Assembly: GCA_040255575.1 (NCBI GenBank)
Contig: JBDZVF010000213.1
Span: 1 to 10,238 of the forward strand
Origin: JADGHX01 sp040255575
GTDB taxonomy: Bacteria; Pseudomonadota; Gammaproteobacteria; Steroidobacterales; Steroidobacteraceae
Length of the DNA: 10,238 bases
Direction of reading: 5' to 3'
Shown here: positions 7,149 through 10,238 of the stretch, one piece after another
How the letters are laid out: each line of letters opens with the position of its first letter
How positions within the stretch are numbered: position 1 is the first letter of the stretch
Program-made: the position numbers and the translations under genes
Notes under the pieces: model-generated
Databases searched by the model: none
Told to the model about the DNA's origin: nothing
Seen by the model: the letters and a program-made list of their open reading frames with translations, nothing else

Positions 7149-10100
7149 ACGATGTCAGGGTCTCCGTATCAACTCCCACGGTCATTTCCTGCACGACGCG
7201 GCGACTCAGGGCGTCGACAGTCGGGTCTTCGAACATCGCCCGCAGCGGTAGCTCGATATCGATCTCCTGGTTGATGTGCGTCAGTACACGAGTGGCGAGC
7301 AGAGAGTGCCCGCCGAGCTCGAAGAAGTTGTCGTGAATCCCGACTTTGTCGATGCGAAGCACCTCCTCCCAGATCCGGGCCAGTGTCCGCTCCAGCTCCG
7401 TTCGCGGCGCGACGTATTCACCGGCCGCCTCACGGCCCTCCGGCATGGGCAATCCCTTGCGATCCAGCTTGCCGTTCGGCGTCAACGGCAGCTTCTCCAT
7501 CTGCACCCACGCTACCGGCACCATGTACTCCGGCACCCGGCTCTTCAAATATTCCCTCAGGTTTGCGAGGCAGCCCGCCACGCTACTCACCACATACGCC
7601 ACGAGACGCTTCTCTCCGGGCAGGTCTTCACGCACCAGAACGACTGCCTCCCTGACGCTCTCGTGCGTTCGCAGCTGCGCCTCGATCTCCCCTGGCTCGA
7701 TTCGATAGCCGCGTATTTTCGCCTGATGATCGTTTCGCCCCAGATACTCGAGCGCGCCGTCGGCACGCCAGCGTCCGAGATCGCCGGTCTTGTACAGGCG
7801 AGCGTCCGGCTCGTCGCTGAACGGATCGGAAATGAAGCGTTGCGCAGTCAGGTCCGCACGTCTGAAGTAGCCGCGTCCGACTCCCACGCCCCCTATGTGT
7901 ATCTCACCGCTCACGCCGATCGGCACCGGCTGTCCAGCCTCGTCGAGCACGTACATCTGCGTGTTCCAGATCGGACGGCCGATCGGGGTTCGGTTCCACT
8001 TCTGATCGCCGCGACACTCCCCGGCGGTGACGTCGATTGCAGCCTCGGTCGGCCCGTAGAGATTGTGCAGTTGAACGTGCGGCAGCCGTTCGAAGTGGCG
8101 GCGTACGAGACCCGGCGGGAGCTCCTCGCCGCTGCAAATCACCCGCCGCAGGCTCGGACAAGCACAGCCGCCGGACTGATCCAAAAATGCCTGCAGCATC
8201 GACGGAACGAAGTGCAGCGTGGTCACTGACGTGTCGTTGATGAGCGCACGCAGATACGCAGGATCCTGATGACCCTGCGGCTTCGCGATCACCAGCGTGG
8301 CGCCGCTCATCAGCGTCCAGAAGAACTCCCACACCGACACATCGAAGCTGAAGGGCGTCTTCTGCAAGACGCGGTCCCGTCCTGTCAGACGATATTCGTT
8401 CTGCATCCAGGAGAGACGATTGATCAGCGCGTGATGCTCATTCATCGCTCCCTTCGGCTGGCCCGTTGAACCGGAGGTATAGATGACGTACGCAAGGTGT
8501 GTACTGCGCAGACCCATCGCGGCAGAGTCCGGGCTCTCGGTGCTCTCGGCTGCGATCTCATCCCACCCGGTGTCGAGAAGGATCACCCGTGCAGCGGCCG
8601 CGCTCGGCAGTTTTCCGGACAAGGAGTGCTGCGTAAGCAGCACGTTCGAGGCCGCGTCCTGAAGCATGTAAGAGATGCGCTCACGCGGATAGCCGGGGTC
8701 GACCGGCACGTAGGCGCCGCCCGCTTTGAGAATTCCGAGCAAACCCACAACCATCTCGACACTGCGTTCGACGCAAATGGCGACCAGTTGATCGGGGCCG
8801 ACGCCGTGCCGGATCAGATATCTTGCGAGTTGATTCGACCGCTCATTGAGCTCTGCGTAGGTGATGGCACGGTTCTCGAAGAAGAGCGCAACGGCCGCAG
8901 GCGTCCGCCGCACCTGTTCCTCGAACAGCTGGTGGATCAGCGCGTCACGTCGATAAGGTGCCTGCGTCGCGTTGAGCTCCACGAGAACACGCTTGCGCTC
9001 CGCATCGCTGAGCAAGGGCAGATCCGCGAGGCGACTGCCGGGCGCGCGGAGGACCCCCCGTAGCACGAGTACGAATGACGTCAGCCATCGCGCAACCGTC
9101 TCTCGATCGAACAGGTCCGAGGCAAAATTCACACACCCGCGGATTTCCTCGCCGCGCTCTTCGAGCAGCAGATGCAGATCGAACATTGCCGCTCGCTGGG
9201 GTTCCTCCTCCGGAACGACCTCGAGCCCGGTCATGGCGAGCGCGCTCTGGCGTGCGTTCTGCAAGGCGATCATGACCTGAAACAACGGATTGCGACTGAG
9301 GCTGCGCTGCGGCTGAATTGCCTCGACCACCCGTTCGAACGGCACGGTCTGGTGGTCATAGGCGCCGCGCATCGTTTCGCGAACCTGCTTGAGAAGCTCC
9401 TCGACCGTGAGCTGCGAGCTCAATCGCGCCCGAACGGCGAGCGTGTTGACGAAGAAGCCGATGAGTCCTTCGAGGTCTTCGTGCTCGCGGTTTGCGACCG
9501 GTGTGCCGATGACGATGTCTTCCTGCCCGCTGAGCCGAAACAGAAGAACCGACCACGCGGCGTACAGCAACATGAACGGTGTCATTCCCCGCCGCCGCGC
9601 ACACGCCTTCAGCTCACGTGTGAGCTCGCTGTCCAGACTCACGGAGACGCTGCTACCGCGATGGGTTTGAGTCGGCGGTCTCGGCCGATCCAGAGGTAGC
9701 TCGAGCTGCGGGGGCGCACCGGTGAGATGCTCTCGCCACCAGGCGAGCTGTTCATCCAAGGCAGCTCCTTGCAGGGTCTCACGCTGCCACCGCGCATAGT
9801 CGCCGTACTGCAGGGTCAGTGGCCGGAGCGAGTCCGGCCGGCCGGATACCTTCGCCGAATAGAGCTCCGCCAGCTCGTCGAAGAGAACCCCCAGCGACCA
9901 CCCATCGCCGACGATGTGATGCATCGTCACCAGCAGCACGTGCTCATCCGGCTGCAACGTAAAGAGTGTCGCGCGAAGCAACCGACCGCTCGCGAGATCG
10001 AAGGGCTGCTGAACGTCCGCCACCTTGAACCGCTGTATGAATGAATCCCGCTCGGCCGGATTGCGATGGGACAGGTCGAACGTCTGCAGAGAAAACGTCG

Positions 10101-10238
10101 TGTCGGCAAGAACCTTTTGCCTTGGCTCCCCTGCCTCCTCCCAAAATGCCGTTCGCAACACCTCATGCCTGAGGATGACCGCGTGAAAGGCCTCTTCGAG
10201 AGCAACGCGCACGAGCGTGCCGCGTATGCGAAAGGACG
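7147..10238 (-). CDS. Non-ribosomal peptide synthetase, C-A(Ser)-PCP, 3'-terminal part (start lies beyond window)
   Basis: This is the last module of an NRPS protein that adds one amino acid, predicted L-serine, to a growing peptide held on phosphopantetheine in the cytoplasm. Residues are numbered from the first whole codon (10234-10236); 1029 residues are visible. Domains in order are C (1 to about 412), A (about 430-930) and PCP (about 940-1010). Visible motifs are H106-H107-xxx-D111-G112 in C, YTSGSTG in the A3 core (583-596), NGKLD from N921, and the phosphopantetheine serine S978 in FFELGGHSL. A GTG at 10210-10212 could pass for a start, but the frame stays open upstream, and the bases before it encode condensation-domain sequence (SFRIRGTL). 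The start is therefore outside the window and the first C motif is lost. The protein ends just after the PCP with no thioesterase or epimerase, so the chain must pass to another protein. Gene 2 begins 11 bases downstream and is the obvious acceptor. Confidence 0.96.
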   Translation of the reverse strand, partial: SFRIRGTLVRVALEEAFHAVILRHEVLRTAFWEEAGEPRQKVLADTTFSLQTFDLSHRNPAERDSFIQRFKVADVQQPFDLASGRLLRATLFTLQPDEHVLLVTMHHIVGDGWSLGVLFDELAELYSAKVSGRPDSLRPLTLQYGDYARWQRETLQGAALDEQLAWWREHLTGAPPQLELPLDRPRPPTQTHRGSSVSVSLDSELTRELKACARRRGMTPFMLLYAAWSVLLFRLSGQEDIVIGTPVANREHEDLEGLIGFFVNTLAVRARLSSQLTVEELLKQVRETMRGAYDHQTVPFERVVEAIQPQRSLSRNPLFQVMIALQNARQSALAMTGLEVVPEEEPQRAAMFDLHLLLEERGEEIRGCVNFASDLFDRETVARWLTSFVLVLRGVLRAPGSRLADLPLLSDAERKRVLVELNATQAPYRRDALIHQLFEEQVRRTPAAVALFFENRAITYAELNERSNQLARYLIRHGVGPDQLVAICVERSVEMVVGLLGILKAGGAYVPVDPGYPRERISYMLQDAASNVLLTQHSLSGKLPSAAAARVILLDTGWDEIAAESTESPDSAAMGLRSTHLAYVIYTSGSTGQPKGAMNEHHALINRLSWMQNEYRLTGRDRVLQKTPFSFDVSVWEFFWTLMSGATLVIAKPQGHQDPAYLRALINDTSVTTLHFVPSMLQAFLDQSGGCACPSLRRVICSGEELPPGLVRRHFERLPHVQLHNLYGPTEAAIDVTAGECRGDQKWNRTPIGRPIWNTQMYVLDEAGQPVPIGVSGEIHIGGVGVGRGYFRRADLTAQRFISDPFSDEPDARLYKTGDLGRWRADGALEYLGRNDHQAKIRGYRIEPGEIEAQLRTHESVREAVVLVREDLPGEKRLVAYVVSSVAGCLANLREYLKSRVPEYMVPVAWVQMEKLPLTPNGKLDRKGLPMPEGREAAGEYVAPRTELERTLARIWEEVLRIDKVGIHDNFFELGGHSLLATRVLTHINQEIDIELPLRAMFEDPTVDALSRRVVQEMTVGVDTETLTS
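7207..7419 (-). other. Peptidyl carrier protein domain (thiolation)
   Basis: This carrier holds serine, and later the peptide, on a phosphopantetheine arm at S978 within DNFFELGGHSLLATRV. The GGHSL form is usual for carriers that face an ordinary condensation domain, whereas carriers before separate epimerase domains often show GGDSI. This agrees with the L-type C domain at the start of gene 2. About 40 residues follow before the stop, ending in TETLTS, and could act as a C-terminal docking tail. Confidence 0.95.
7290..7565 (-). repeat. Diverged direct repeat, copy 2: A10-to-PCP block
   Basis: This is the gene 1 counterpart of 2760-3035, covering the end of the Ser A domain and the carrier up to its serine. 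Both copies lie in the same orientation about 4.5 kb apart and encode the same parts of their modules. Confidence 0.6.
7447..8949 (-). other. Adenylation domain, predicted substrate L-Ser
   Basis: This domain activates an amino acid with ATP and loads it on the PCP. Core motifs are present: YTSGSTGQPKG (A3), FDVSVWEFF (A4), NLYGPTEAAID (A5), GEIHIGGVGVGRGY (A6), YKTGDLGRWR (A7), KIRGYRIEPGEIE (A8) and NGKLD (A10). Alignment by eye to the GrsA PheA pocket gives D632, V633, W636, H675, I700, S702, L726, I734, D735 and K923, that is D-V-W-H-I-S-L-I-D-K. This differs from the classic serine code DVWHLSLIDK only by a conservative Leu to Ile change, so serine is a strong prediction. Confidence 0.88.
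9001..10238 (-). other. Condensation domain (LCL type), N-terminus missing
   Basis: This domain forms the peptide bond between the upstream peptidyl carrier and the serine loaded by this module. The visible motifs are RHEVLRTAF (C2), the catalytic MHHIVGDGWSLG (C3, H106/H107/D111/G112), YGDYARWQR (C4), IVIGTPVANR followed by GFFVNTL (C5), and HQTVPFERVV with NPLFQVM (C6). The first motif (SxAQxRLW) lies beyond the right edge. The motifs fit the class that accepts an L residue upstream. That fit is by eye, not by phylogeny. Confidence 0.92.

Noticed and set aside
10210..10212. GTG as the start codon of gene 1
   Set aside because: The frame stays open to the window edge, and the bases upstream encode condensation-domain sequence. 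Starting here would remove the first C motif, so the GTG is an internal valine.
1..10238. Mobile elements, CRISPR arrays, tRNA or rRNA genes, thioesterase, transporter or regulator genes
   Set aside because: I saw no sign of any of these. The whole window is taken up by NRPS coding sequence apart from the 11-base gap.

Overview
The window lies entirely inside a non-ribosomal peptide synthetase (NRPS) locus. Two NRPS genes, both on the minus strand and read right to left, fill all of it except an 11-base gap at 7136-7146. Both genes are cut by the window edges: the right-hand gene has lost its start and the left-hand gene has lost its end. The DNA is GC-rich. The NRPS style suggests a high-GC Gram-negative bacterium of the proteobacterial lipopeptide-producer type: no thioesterase or regulator is visible, and the internal condensation domain belongs to the dual epimerization/condensation clade known from Pseudomonas lipopeptides. 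The organism is an inference and cannot be fixed from this window.

Layout in the direction of transcription. Gene 1 (7147-10238) gives the tail of an NRPS protein: one L-type condensation domain (C), one adenylation domain (A) with a clear serine code, and one carrier domain (PCP). It then stops. Gene 2 starts at 7135 with a short N-terminal linker. It continues with an L-type C domain, an A domain with an aromatic-like pocket that carries an embedded N-methyltransferase (nMT), a PCP, a condensation domain of the dual epimerization/condensation (E/C) clade, and an A domain with an aspartate code that runs off the left edge. All catalytic motifs that should be visible are present. There is no frameshift or internal stop in the 2378 codons of gene 2 that I translated by hand.

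How the genes work together. If the assembly line is colinear, gene 1 adds Ser and hands the chain to gene 2. Gene 2 adds an N-methylated, probably aromatic residue. The dual E/C domain would turn that residue to the D form before joining it to Asp. The predicted fragment is therefore ...-Ser-(N-Me-D-aromatic)-Asp-.... Points most worth checking are the N-methylation plus dual E/C combination, the unusual aromatic code (D-A-F-T-I-A-A-I-W-K), departures from consensus in both His motifs of the dual E/C domain, and a near-duplicate A10-to-PCP block shared by the two genes.
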